NCBI RefSeq assembly: GCF_029784165.1
Contig: NC_073695.1
Span: 234,719,844 to 234,783,843 of the forward strand
DNA from: Wyeomyia smithii
Lineage: Eukaryota > Arthropoda > Insecta > Diptera > Culicidae
Length of the DNA: 64,000 nt
Direction: 5' to 3'
A program made the position numbers and the translations under genes. Of this stretch, positions 12,191-21,992 are shown one piece after another (the stretch's first letter is position 1; every line of letters starts with the position of its first letter). The notes under the pieces are model-generated. The model had not been told where the DNA came from, ran no database searches, and saw only the letters and a program-made list of their open reading frames with translations.

Positions 12191-12780
12191 CAGCGTTGCA
12201 AAGCGAGCGAGAAGCAAAGCCTTTCTCCTCTTTTCCGCTAGAGAACGAGACATATGCTACCCTTCTCAAGTCTTTTACACACACGCTTTCGAGATACTCT
12301 TTCTTCTTCATGCATTTCCCTGAGTAGCAGCAAGCATACACCGACACGCAAAAACTCTTTTGTATTGCTACTCAGCGACAGTAGAAGAGTAAGCGAGTTA
12401 CTGCTAACGAGTAGGAGTACTCGACTAAAATTGCTCGACTAGGAGGAGTGCTTGAAAAATTGTGCTTGAAAACAAAAATGCTTTCTTCATCTACCCGGTT
12501 TTGCTTCATGCACCGACAGCCGAACGTGTGGGAAGAATCTGTAAAGTATCGCATACTGTAAAATATCGCATACTGGATACTGTGCTCGCAGAAGGGGACT
12601 ACACGCGAGTAAAAGAGTAGGCGCGCGTGTATGATCTCGGGAGCGAATGCGAGCAAGGAAGACAGCGTGAAAGAACGAGATATAGCTTAATTGAAGAATA
12701 CTCCAGTGTGTGAGATCGGTAGCTACGAGTACCTCACTTGAGGTGTTGCATGCTTTTTATGAGTGAGACTGACAACACTG
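12191..12780. mobile_element. hAT-like MITE nested in FB1
   Basis: This 590-bp insert interrupts the right arm of FB1. It starts CAGCGTTGC and ends GACAACACTG, so the inverted termini follow the CAGNGTTG pattern common in hAT elements. It is rich in ACTC/GAGT words (TACTCGACT, GAGTAGGAGTACTC). Its left half, read in inverse, resembles 61815-61985. No transposase is present and an 8-bp duplication is not evident, perhaps because flanking bases were lost. Confidence 0.55.
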
Positions 12781-12850
12781 GATATAACATTTTTACGAAA
12801 ATAGTTCTGAATCTCGTATTTAATTTTTCGTAAAAATGTTGTATTTCGAT
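12781..12850. repeat. Short palindromic insert in FB1
   Basis: AACATTTTTACGAAAA near 12786 is mirrored by TTTTCGTAAAAATGTT near 12826, separated by about 24 bases. It lies between the hAT-like MITE and the resumed arm, so it is either a tiny MITE or a local hairpin-forming duplication. Confidence 0.5.
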
Positions 12851-13841
12851 ATTGGCTCATATTACCCCGGAGTGATGAGTGTTTCTTAAGTAAAACTTAC
12901 TGAGAAATACGATGATTAAATTAAAAATAAAAATGGCTACATTTGCCGAAGAATGTAAATTTAGTTTTCAAATACAAAAATAAATCTATCTGGCAACACT
13001 TGCGGTCAGACATATTTTGTTTCCGGATTCCTCGGTTTATTCTCTTCGAGAATCATATATCAGTTTTTGTCGGGCGTCTCACGTTTATAAATTGTTAAAA
13101 AACATTAATTACGAAATTTACTGTTTTTTAGCTGTTTCTACAAGCATCGTAGCGCCTTACGGTCTTCAGAAGAGTTTTTCCCAGGAAAATTTCCTACAAA
13201 TATCATGTATTGATATTTTTTTAAGAGCCAACTTGACATCTCTAGAGAATAAGTATTGAAAAAGTGGATTTTCCCATATAAAATCGTATGGAAACTTTAA
13301 AAATCAGGCGCAAATCGGGCGTTTCACCGATCGATCTGAAAAGTTACAAAGTTTTTATGGGACCCATAAGGAACACGAAAAGTGCATGGGGGCTAACATT
13401 TATTTTTTGTCCCACCCTATTGGCCCATATTACCTCGAGGTAATAAGTGTTTCTTACGTAAAACTTTCCGAGAAATACTTCGAAATTATTAAGTTAAAAA
13501 AAAAATAGATTCATTTGTCGAAAAATGAAAATTAAGTTCTTAAATACAAAAATAATATTTGTTTTTGGATTCCTTGCTTTGTTTACTTCAGGAATCACTT
13601 AGAAGTATTTTTCGTACGTCTTGCATCTATAAATTGTAGGAAACAGAAAAAAGTGGTTTTGACAAAAATTCTATTATCTTGCAACAAAGAAGGGGTCCCA
13701 CAGAGCGGGGGGTATATCAATCGACACCAAAATTGAGGTTTTTCCAAAGTGACACAAGATGAATAATTCCCCCAACTTTGGGTAAAATATGTGATGGTCG
13801 TATCTAACTGTAATGTACACTTCGTATGGAATGACCCTTAT

Positions 13842-13935
13842 ATTATTATTGCCGGAACCGGGAAGATATTCATATGCTGTAAATTGACTCCAGTTGCCAT
13901 TCTCAATCTTTTTAGGGCCCTGCATCATTTTCAGA
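13842..13935 (-). repeat. Short dispersed repeat Z, copy 2
   Basis: Read on the minus strand it matches 3205-3298 through ATGATGCAGGGCCCT-like, GGCAACTGGAGTCAATT-like and CATATGAATATCTTCCCGG words. It abuts the FB1 right end, so FB1 may have inserted beside or into Z. Confidence 0.5.
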
Positions 13936-15062
13936 GAGTTTAGCTTAGTGTTTATAATTCAAAGAATTCGGTGTCAGTCCCGAATGCAAAAATGCAACAG
14001 TTTTGGGTATACGTCAATCTATCGTTATTAATTTTTCCGTTAGATGGCAGTAGATAGACAGATAGATGGCGCACTCTCAGTTACGCTTTCGAGTGTTGCA
14101 TATTGCAGCTATGCGACTGAAGCACAACAAAATTCTGTTTGTGCTGGGTGCAGATGGAGATCAAATTGATTTTTTGAAGCCGAGTTCACAACTGTGTTTG
14201 TTAAGGCGCTCCAATATTTTGAAGCATCGTTTCGCGGGGAATTATTCCACAGCCATTTTGAACGTTGAAATTAATTCACGAATATGGGGAAAGTTTTAAA
14301 ATCGATTGATTTTTGATCTAATAATAGTATTGTATATATCGAACTTATTTTCCAGTAACAAGACGAACCATTTTTTTTTAAATTGACTCTCTTGGACTTA
14401 TAAATTTTTGAGCTGCGGGCAATAGAACGTAGGGGAAAAATTGACCTTCGAATTTCGATTAGCGGTAGGGCGCAAAAATTTCTTTTTCTTGAAAAATGTC
14501 CTCATACAACTTCAGATCAATCGACTTTCTGGGACTTGTTGAGCTGAGATTTTTCAGCTGGGAAACTTCCACATTTCACTTGTCCTATTCTCATTTTCAC
14601 TTCACTGTCAATCTTACTTTACAGAGCTAATTTTTGTCACCTCACTTTAGGTGGAATCGGGAATAGGTCCAAAAAAGTGAGTGAGGATGAGAGTGGAATT
14701 AATTAAAACGGATTTTAATTTGCACATGTGAATACGACATCACTGAAAAAAAATGGAACAAATATCATACGGCGACATCACTGGATAGGAATGGAACAAG
14801 CACTTCAAACACATTTCAGATTTAATTCTAGCGTAGATGAAGAAAATTTTATATATTCGATCAATTGTTTGTTTTGCCCTTAAAAGAATAAAGCCTGTGC
14901 CACCCCGATAATGGGAATAAAGCACTCTGACAACACAGTGGAAATCTGTTTTCACACTGTAAATTAGACGACTGGCAAATTTTGATTGCCAAGATTTGTG
15001 TTGATGCCAAAACAAGTCAAAGCTTCATCGGCAGAGGTGACCGTCTGTGTCCCACCATCTGC
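13936..15062. other. Unassigned DNA
   Basis: No gene recognised. Around 14930-15000 the words GAAATCTGTTTTCACACTG, GACGACTGGCAAATTTTGATTGCC and TTGTGTTG resemble the X-family block at 63170-63245, so a decayed X fragment is likely there. An open frame on the minus strand at 14740-15015 has no recognisable motif. Confidence 0.4.
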
Positions 15063-15064
15063 TA

Positions 15065-15921
15065 AAGACTGGAACGCCCAAAAATTGGTCGACTTCAAAT
15101 TGGTGTATTTCTGTTAAAAATGCATTAAAAAAAGCATGAAATGTTGCGTTTGGAAGTTGAGTGTATATACAATGGTTGCTAAAATAAGTTTTCACCGGTT
15201 GCTGTAATCTGCTTACAAAGTTCGACCGTGGGTGTCGAATCTTATGTGAAGTTTGATTTCAAGCAGCTTCCGGGACAGGAATTTTATACCGTACCAGGAA
15301 AAGGAAAGGTGGCCTAAATTTTCAAAACCATCAAACTATCGAAGTTCCCGAAAAAATACCTCGTCTGGCAGGCCATATGTACGTGTGGTCTAAAAAGCGG
15401 CATTTTCATCAGTACGAAACCGTCAATCAAGAGATCTACGTCCAGGAGTGCCTGGAAAATCGGCTGCTACCATTCCTAGAGCAACATAAAAGGCCTGTGC
15501 TGTTCTGCTCGGACTTGGCAAGCTACCACTATGGGAAAAAGGCGATCGAGTGGTACGATGCAAACAAGATTACAACCCTCTTAACAGCTCAGCTTCCCGC
15601 TCTTTCGAACAGAATTGAGACTTGGTCAAACGAAATATCAAAAAAAAACTATTAAATCCATCGAAAACGAGCAGCAGAATAAATCTGGCTGGCGTTTGGC
15701 GACGAATAAGGTCGGTAAGACCACTGTACAAAATTCAATGAAAGGGGTTAAGCGGATGGCACGGCAGTTTGGATTTGGCAAACCAAAATAATAAACGAAC
15801 ATTTTTTCCTTTAAACATGTGAGTTTAACTACCAAAATTAAAATAGGAAGATTTTTGTATTACGAATTTTGACTGAAAGAAACGATTTTTTTGTTGACCA
15901 ATTTTTGCGCGTTCCAGTCTT
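15065..15921 (+). mobile_element. ITmD37E-type (Tc1/mariner superfamily) transposon, internally deleted
   Basis: The inverted terminal repeats are AAGACTGGAACGCCCAAAAA at the left and its near-perfect inverse at 15891-15921 (about 30 bp, one clear mismatch). TA dinucleotides at 15063-15064 and 15922-15923 are the target duplication expected for this superfamily. The 857-bp length is shorter than the ~1.2-1.3 kb of complete elements, and the 5' third of the transposase is missing. Contents are the transposase remnant described separately. Confidence 0.85.
15216..15800 (+). pseudogene. Decayed ITmD37E-type transposase
   Basis: Fragments in several frames match the catalytic half of a mosquito IS630/Tc1/mariner-like transposase. 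These are a YVKFDFKQLPGQEFY segment at about 15240-15285 (just after the first catalytic Asp region), LVWQAICTCG near 15362, then EIYVQECLENRLLPFLEQH and SDLASYHYGKKAIEWYDANK at 15437-15568 (second Asp in the DLASYHY motif). A degraded IET block near 15613 sits where the final acidic residue motif (RPIE) is expected. In-frame stops and at least two frameshifts follow. The N-terminal DNA-binding domain is absent. The family name is from memory of this conserved pattern. Confidence 0.8.
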
Positions 15922-15925
15922 TATT

Positions 15926-16390
15926 TAAGGGATTTGTTGGGACCGGAAATAGACTCGACAAGTCTGCTACCTAGTAGCGGTTGCTGCCAGCTACTATTAA
16001 CTTGGGATCGTCATTCTCTCCATTCACTAGTAAAGTTTTATGGTTTGACCTAAAGCAGGCTCTTATATATCCCAAAGAGCAGCGATGGAAGAAAACCGTT
16101 TCTAGCGATTTTTGAATACATATAAATCTCCTTTGTGGTGCATTAACATCGCTGACAGTGTGCGATATACATTTACTCTTCTCACATTTGCAAGCAGATC
16201 TATGTGTAAGACGAGTTACGAGGATTGCAAAGGAGCACCATGTATATAGTATCCCTGCTGGCGTACTCTCTTTCTCTTCCTTCGCACTATTCGCCTCTTG
16301 TCGTGACTGCTAACAACAACATCTGTATCTAAATGTGCACAGCTGAGTATATGGGGTTAGTCGCAATATGTACATATGATGAACAAAGAT
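15926..16390. other. Unassigned DNA with MITE-like words
   Basis: Contains CTCGCCTCTTG, ACGAGTTACGAGGA and TACTCTT words at 16150-16300 resembling the ACTC-rich interior of the hAT-like MITE at 12191-12780, but no termini could be placed. No gene seen. Confidence 0.35.
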
Positions 16391-16399
16391 CATTCATGA

Positions 16400-17170
16400 T
16401 CATTCAGCCATTTGAAAAAAATCGATTTTTTTTTTAAAAACTTCGAAAGATTACCTGAACAACGAAACCGGTCATGGAGGAATCAGAAAAAAAGCTATTT
16501 TTTTCACGGGGTACATCTTTTTTGGGAGAAAAAGTTATTATTTACAACTTTGCCAGGTACACTATAACAATCAAATAAACCTTTTTGACTGTAAAAATAT
16601 TCTTAATTCCTCATACAGTGCTCTATTGGTTATTAAAAATATGTCTACAGTCGAAACGGTTTGTTTGATTGACATAGTGTCTTCGGCAAAGTTGTAGATA
16701 ATATTTTGTCCTTTCAAAAGAAAAATATTCTTTTTAAAAAAACGATTCAAACAATTTGTTTTTTCAAAAAAAAATTTTTTTTTTAAAAAGATAACTTTTT
16801 TTTCCTAACTTCTAAATGGTTTCATGTTTTGGCAATCTTTTTTAGGTTTTATTAAAAAATCAGATTTTTATAAAATGAGCTCAATTGAATACATAATTAT
16901 TTTTTAATTTTTCTTCTTACTTTATTTTTCAATAAATGATTTTTTTAAATGTATTTGTTTGGAAAGACAGCATTATTATCTACAACTTTGTCGAAGACGT
17001 CACACCAATCAAACGAACCGAAGTACTTTTTTATTTTATACTCATTTTTCACTATATTATGAATTATGATGTATTCGATGCTACTTATAGTGTATATCAT
17101 TATACAGGCTATTTCGAGAGACTAGCAATCAATTTCATTAAATAAATTCTAAATGTTTTAAACTCCGCCT
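16400..17170. repeat. AT-rich inverted-repeat family, copy 1
   Basis: TTTACAACTTTGCC at about 16541 with downstream AATCAAATAAACC is mirrored by GGTTTGTTTGATTGACAT and GGCAAAGTTGTAGATAAT at about 16659-16710, making a ~170-bp hairpin centred near 16620. A third, direct copy of the same block (ATTATCTACAACTTTGTCGA) lies at 16975. The block recurs at 62265-62310. It also resembles blocks inside FB1. No coding content. Confidence 0.55.
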
Positions 17171-17316
17171 TCCACAATTGTAGAAACGATTAAGTCCCAG
17201 AGAGTCGATTTTTGCAATTTTTTTTTCAGATGGCACCAATTCTCGACGTTTCATGCGTTTCTAAGTCATTTGGCATCAAAAACCATCGAAAACCGATTTT
17301 TTTGGCTATGAAAATA

Positions 17317-18387
17317 CAGTAATCACCCGGTTTTATCTGCCCCCGTTTCTATCACCTTTTTCACCCAATTTTATCATCATATAATATTGTATGTCCACCA
17401 TCTCCGAAACTCGCAATTATTTACAAGTGCCAGTTCCACTGTCAATTAAGATACAAACTTTCGTCTTTTAATGTCTGTAGACAGTATCCTCGATTAATTT
17501 TTATTTTTAAAATCATTGGTGTTGTTTCAACTATTTCATCGATTTTTTCCCTCTCTAGTTTTGCTCAGGCCTATCGGTCCAAAAAGCCAGGGATTGTGAC
17601 TGTTAGATACGTTACGTACGTCATGGATTTGTTTCTGCTTCTGGGCGAATGAAGAAAAAGTACAAAAAGTCTCAATTTTCATGTGTTTTGAAATGTATTG
17701 AAGAGATATTTTGTGAAAGGGCTATCAGTAAACCACGTAAACACATTTTGGGTCATTTCTGATCCCTCTTCCGTAACCTTAAAAAATAGCTGAAACTAAT
17801 TTTTTGAGCTGCTTGAGATATGTATGACACTAAGAGAACAACTTCACAGCTTAATGCAAACACTAGTACCTAACCTACGAACTAGTAGTGAAATTTATGT
17901 TTTACTTATATGAGAGCCCTCCCTCTTCCAGAGGAGGGAGGGGTGTGAAGTGACCATTGACATATTTCTTACTCCTAATAACCTCACCATGTCAAATTTG
18001 GTTCCATTTGCTTGATTAGTTTTTAAGTTACGTAGAAGTTTGTGTTATATTTGTATGGAAGCCCTCCCTTTAAGAAGAGGAAGGGGTCTCGAGCTACTCT
18101 AATAACCTTTTCCGGCCTCAAAAACCCCTACATAAAAATTTTCACGCCGATTAGTACAGTAGTTTCCATGTCTATAAGGATCAGAGAAGCAGACAGACGG
18201 ATAGAACTGCTTTTTCATATGATTCGATTTCTTGTAGTAATCAAAATCGCTAATTTTATGTGTTAAATTATTGGTTTACCATCTTTTATAACAAAATAAT
18301 AATAAAAAAAAATTCCCAATTTTATCACTTTCCCTATTTTATCACTCCAATCATCATCAAGGGGGTGATATAATCGGGTGATCACTG
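17317..18387. mobile_element. TA-flanked pogo/Tc1-like MITE
   Basis: The left end is CAGTAATCACCCGGTTTTAT and the right end is the inverse of CAGTGATCACCCGATTATAT. TA sits at 17315-17316 and 18388-18389. Sub-terminal copies of CCCAATTTTATCA (17369 and 18314) and TTTTATCAC add to the inverted structure. The 1,071-bp interior encodes no transposase. The CAGT start and TA duplication fit the pogo/Tc1/mariner group. It contains a nested right-end fragment of family Y. Confidence 0.8.
17915..18215 (+). repeat. Family Y, right-end fragment nested in the pogo-like MITE
   Basis: Two units of the ~140-bp GGGAGGGG array and the Y 3' end (AACCCCTACATAAAAATTTT, CACGCCGATTAGTACAGTAG, then a GACAGACGG run) align with 40920-41345. 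The 5' half is absent. Confidence 0.7.
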
Positions 18388-18389
18388 TA

Positions 18390-18464
18390 TTTGCAATGGT
18401 CGACTAAATTGATTGCCCGGTTTTGTAATGGAATTGCTCTGATATGAAACATGATGGTGCAACA
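18390..18464. other. Short spacer between MITEs
   Basis: Nothing recognised. Confidence 0.3.
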
Positions 18465-18469
18465 TCGGC

Positions 18470-18725
18470 GTGTTATATTACAAATTACGTAACGCTGAAA
18501 ATCTAGATTTCAGAACCCCCCCTCCTATGTAACCATAGGTAGCGTTCGACATGACTCCCCCCCCCTAAAATTACTTACCACTAATCGTCTGACCCCCCTC
18601 TGAAATTTTCAATTTCGAGCAAACATGATAGTTACGTAACTGTCACTACTACCCCCCCCCCCCCAACCTCCCTCCCTCCCTTCTACGTAAAAATAAGTAA
18701 CGCAGTGATTCTTTGTAAAAAGTCA
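18470..18725. repeat. Cytosine-rich MITE-like repeat
   Basis: The left part reads ATTACAAATTACGTAACGCT and the right part, inverse, TTACAAAGAATCACTGCGTTAC, giving imperfect inverted ends around CCCCC-rich blocks at 18517, 18553, 18593 and 18653 (14 Cs). ACGTAACGCT-flanked, C-rich inserts of this kind are common in insects. No duplication is resolved. Confidence 0.45.
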
Positions 18726-19469
18726 ATCCGAAAGGAAACGATAAAAAAAATAAAATATTACACGTAGGTACCCTGAAACTTATTGTTGCTTGAAAAGAAT
18801 TATTGTTATGTTTACTAAAAATCTTAGTTCAATACGACTAAAAAGAATTTAGTTTTACGAGATAGGTTCAAGCATTTGAATGTCTACTATCAATCACGCA
18901 AATTATGCCAAGCTTGCGTTTTTTTAAATTTATTTTTATCAGGTAGCCACCTCCTCTCTCTCTCCTCTTAGCACTACCTCTGAAATTAGTATGAGGAAAA
19001 TGTTCCATTCACCAAATCATAACCAAAACAAGAGGTAGATAAATTCTTCGACATAACCGCGAGCTTAACGTAGGATAGTTCGGTTAATTGAATAATAGCA
19101 AAGTTTGGTACCTATTAATTTCTGTATTACCTGCTTAAGCAGCCTTTTTTTTAAATGAATGAAACAAAAAAATATTATATAATATCATGTTTCACACTAC
19201 TCCAGCAGTTTTTCATTAATTGGTGTAGCAAACCTGCTGAAAACAATCGTTGCCCAAGTAGTCCGATGGCCTAAAATAACTCTCCCTCCCGCCGTCACCA
19301 TACCACATCATTGCTACTGCGTCACTGTGATGCGAAGCGGACAAGTCAAGTTTATAATTCTCTTTTGCTATCGTTTTTCCTCGTGCGACGAGCCACGTAC
19401 GGAGAAAAAAACACAACGAGTTGCGCGGATCATTCTCTTCTAAGAGCTGTATATAGTCTAGTTATGTAT
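18726..19469. other. Unassigned DNA
   Basis: No termini or coding motif recognised. A 66-codon minus-strand frame at 19216-19416 has no identifiable domain. Confidence 0.35.
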
Positions 19470-19589
19470 TAATTATTTCCGAGTGAGCAATGCATCAACA
19501 TTTTGTTACGTACTGAGAGGATTCAAGTTTATTCATTACTTGAACACATCGCAATCTGTACACTTTGAGACAAAACGACAATCGGATCA

Positions 19590-19915
19590 TAATCGTTTCG
19601 TTTCCATCGCTGCCAAAGAGTGCATTACCGGTCAACTAGGTATATTATTCTGTCGACTGTGTTATGGAAAGCAAGCACTAAGCGACTAATCAGGGGACGA
19701 AATCTGCGTTTTAACAAGGGTAAACAATTTTTAATAGTACAATAATTCGAATAATCAAGTTACTTATTTTACATTTGGACTGATGCATAAATGATTTTCT
19801 AATCGATTGCTGCAAGAACGAAAGATGTTTGTCGAAAACTGACTGTATTTTTTTTTTGATTTTCATTGTACACTCTTATGCAGCGAAGCTTGCTGAGAGA
19901 CGCAGTTCTACGTCA
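19590..19915 (+). repeat. Dispersed family X, copy 3 (right part)
   Basis: AGAGTGCATTACCGGTCAAC, GAAAGCAAGCACTAAGCGAC and TTTTCTAATCGATTGCTGCA blocks match copy 2 (5165-5360). The right end is CGCAGTTCTACGTCA at 19901-19915, the family palindrome. The left limit is uncertain. Confidence 0.65.
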
Positions 19916-20010
19916 AAAGTAAAATGAAGTAATTTATTGTCATACTTTATTCAATAATTTATTTTATATTTATTTTCGGACATTTTTGGACAAAAGTACA
20001 TGACTATTAG

Positions 20011-20312
20011 TCGGTACCATCTCTGCAAACCACGCTGGTGGCCTGGGTTCGAATCTCAACGCATATGAGTCGATAGTTGTGGGGTGGCGTGATCCACTCA
20101 CAACTTACCCAACTGGTCTAGATTTAATCCTAGCCGACACCGGGAAATTTTCTGTGGCGAAAAATCTCTGGGATCACGGCTTCCATCGCATGAAGAAGTA
20201 ATGTAGTTGGCGCCGGTCCGTTAGTCAACGGGTCGTAAGTTAGGGTCCTGGGTAGAGTCGCCTCCCCGGGCGTTGGTGATTGGCAACACAATAGTGGCGA
20301 AAAAAGGCAAAC
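20011..20312 (+). mobile_element. tRNA-derived SINE (SINE-B) with 9-bp target duplication
   Basis: The insert is bounded by GACTATTAG at 20002-20010 and again at 20313-20321. A pol III B-box-like GGGTTCGAATCTC lies at about 20045-20057, 35 bp downstream of an A-box-like region, so the head is tRNA-like. The tRNA-unrelated body includes GTAGTTGGCGCCGGTCC and GTCGCCTCCCCGGGCG, and it ends with a short A-rich stretch (GAAAAAAGGCAAAC). The exact duplication indicates a LINE-mediated insertion. Only one copy is in this window, so I give no family name. Confidence 0.85.
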
Positions 20313-20321
20313 GACTATTAG

Positions 20322-20664
20322 GAGTGTGTTCCTTTTATTAGCTAAATTGGTATATTACCAATAGATACGTTGAGTTCTAAAAACCATCAATGTATAGGAC
20401 GCCCATGAGATGAGGAATAATAGTAGCATTTTTCCCTGATGAAGAACCAACCGGTGTTGAAACGTTGGACAGAAACAAATAATTTGTTCCAAATTAAAAG
20501 ACCGCTAAGCAAAAATCCCCCGAAATCAACAATACGGTCGATTCCCAAATTATATAGATATTTTGAGCTATGACATTAAAAAAAAAAAAAAAACATCGTA
20601 TCAAGGGTCTTATTCTTAATGTAAATTTTGGCATGAATCGCGCAGTTGACGAAAGACCTGTGAT
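20322..20664. other. Unassigned DNA between SINE-B and a TIR element
   Basis: Contains a 16-A run near 20578-20593. No gene or element end is recognised apart from the TGAT adjoining the next element. Confidence 0.4.
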
Positions 20665-21810
20665 CTGCCTATAATCGCATACCAGTCCCATCTGGAAAAT
20701 CGTCAAGTTTAGAAAACAGCGCTTTAAGATATTTCTCTTGTTTTGGATATATCTCCTGCTTGTGGTGAGCTATTCTAATTTTTTCGACATGATGTAATGA
20801 AATAGACCTCAATCATAACTTCTTCATTGAAGAATTGCCTTTGTCGCGAAAATTACAATGAAAAACAAGGAAGAGACTAATATGCGATTATTTAGGCCAT
20901 CGAGTAGCAAAATAATCGTATACCAGTCCCACTTTCAACCACTCGGTGTACTACTCTATATTTTTCTCAAGTATTTTGAAAATGGGCAGACGTTTATGGC
21001 CACAGACAGCGTCTAAATAATCTGCATGGAGAATGGCGGAAACATCCACCCATTACTTACCCCGACTTTAAGGTCGTCGTTGAAAAAGCAAAATATAAGG
21101 TTGAAGTCTTACATATGCTACTGAATAATATCCTTCCTTATGTCTTCAGTGTTTCGAAAAACTTGCTGAATAAAATTATTCCGCATTAGCCCGTGCATTT
21201 AGCATATCGGAAAAGTGGTATTGAGAAAGGGAAGTTTCCAATTTCATTACAACAGTGACTTGACGGAAGACGACGGTGATGAAAAGAGGTACAAGCTGTT
21301 TTTAGCTAAGCAACCAAAAACTGCTGATTTCTGACAATTTCAACTTGAAAAATTATTTGAAGTGAACAGATCATCCACAGGAAATTAATCCCTTGCAGAA
21401 AGCAGAATTGCTCAAGGTTTATCCCTCTGATTGACGAAACCAATAACCTTTCGGAAACGAACTTTCAGGAAAAGTTGCAGTTTCAGTGTCTACTTAAAAT
21501 TATCTTTTGTGTTGAATTTATTTGGCATAACCTTGCAATCATTAATTTTAATGATTTGTAGCAGTAAAAAGCTTGAAAAACAGCACCAAGTATTTATTAT
21601 ATGGATTGTAGAAGAAAATATGGCCATACTCAGGAAAAACATTTGGTGGGACTGATATGTGATTATTTTCAAGATGGGACAATTTGACCTCACATTTTTT
21701 TCGGACTTTCTTCAAATAAAATCGCTAATAGAGCAAGAAATAGATGGAATCTGATATTTAACTCAAAAACGATGAAAACCCATATGGTACTGGTATGCGA
21801 TTATAGGCAG
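20665..21810. mobile_element. 1.15-kb TIR element with sub-terminal repeats
   Basis: The left end CTGCCTATAATCGCATACCA is matched in inverse at 21786-21810. TGAT flanks both sides (20661-20664, 21811-21814). The same terminal word recurs inside: inverse near 20879-20898, direct near 20911-20931 and inverse near 21647-21667, so either the element has sub-terminal repeats or two related elements are nested. The interior has no transposase I recognise; open frames at 21431-21655 and on the opposite strand lack motifs. Superfamily unknown. Confidence 0.65.
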
Positions 21811-21925
21811 TGATGGCTGTTTTCAAAGGCTGTAGGAAGAATAAGCGTTAAGAGTAAAACACAGACTGCTTGGCACCTTACCTTATTTGCCAGATTTCGT
21901 CAGCGTCGTCTCGCAAAAAGGTCAT

Positions 21926-21981
21926 TACTGCGAGATGGGCCGTGGCTGGCCTTTACCTACCTACGCCCGGCGACAGGAAAA
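21926..21981 (+). mobile_element. Tiny 5'-truncated retroposed fragment
   Basis: About 56 bp ending in a run of nine As is flanked by AAAAAGGTCAT at 21915-21925 and 21982-21992. The 11-bp exact duplication plus A tail are the marks of LINE-mediated insertion. The insert (GGCCGTGGCTGGCCTTTACC region) would be the 3' tip of a LINE or SINE not otherwise present here. Confidence 0.65.
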
Positions 21982-21992
21982 AAAAAGGTCAT

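Larger units (their letters stand above)
10490..13837. mobile_element. Large fold-back (long inverted repeat) element FB1
   Basis: The ends are GGGTCATTCCGTACGA at the left and the inverse TTCGTATGGAATGACCC at the right. Inward, the arms continue to match in inverse orientation: the TCCTACAATTTATA region near 10558 pairs with 13630, GTAATATGGGCC near 10807 pairs with GGCTCATATTACC near 12853 and again with 13430, and GACCCAAAAA near 10880 pairs with TTTTTTGGGTC near 12142. The flanks are TTAA (10486-10489) and TTAT (13838-13841), possibly a decayed 4-bp duplication. No transposase frame is present. The right arm is enlarged by a hAT-like MITE and by duplication of arm sequence. It resembles fold-back elements in architecture; class is inference. 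Confidence 0.6.
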
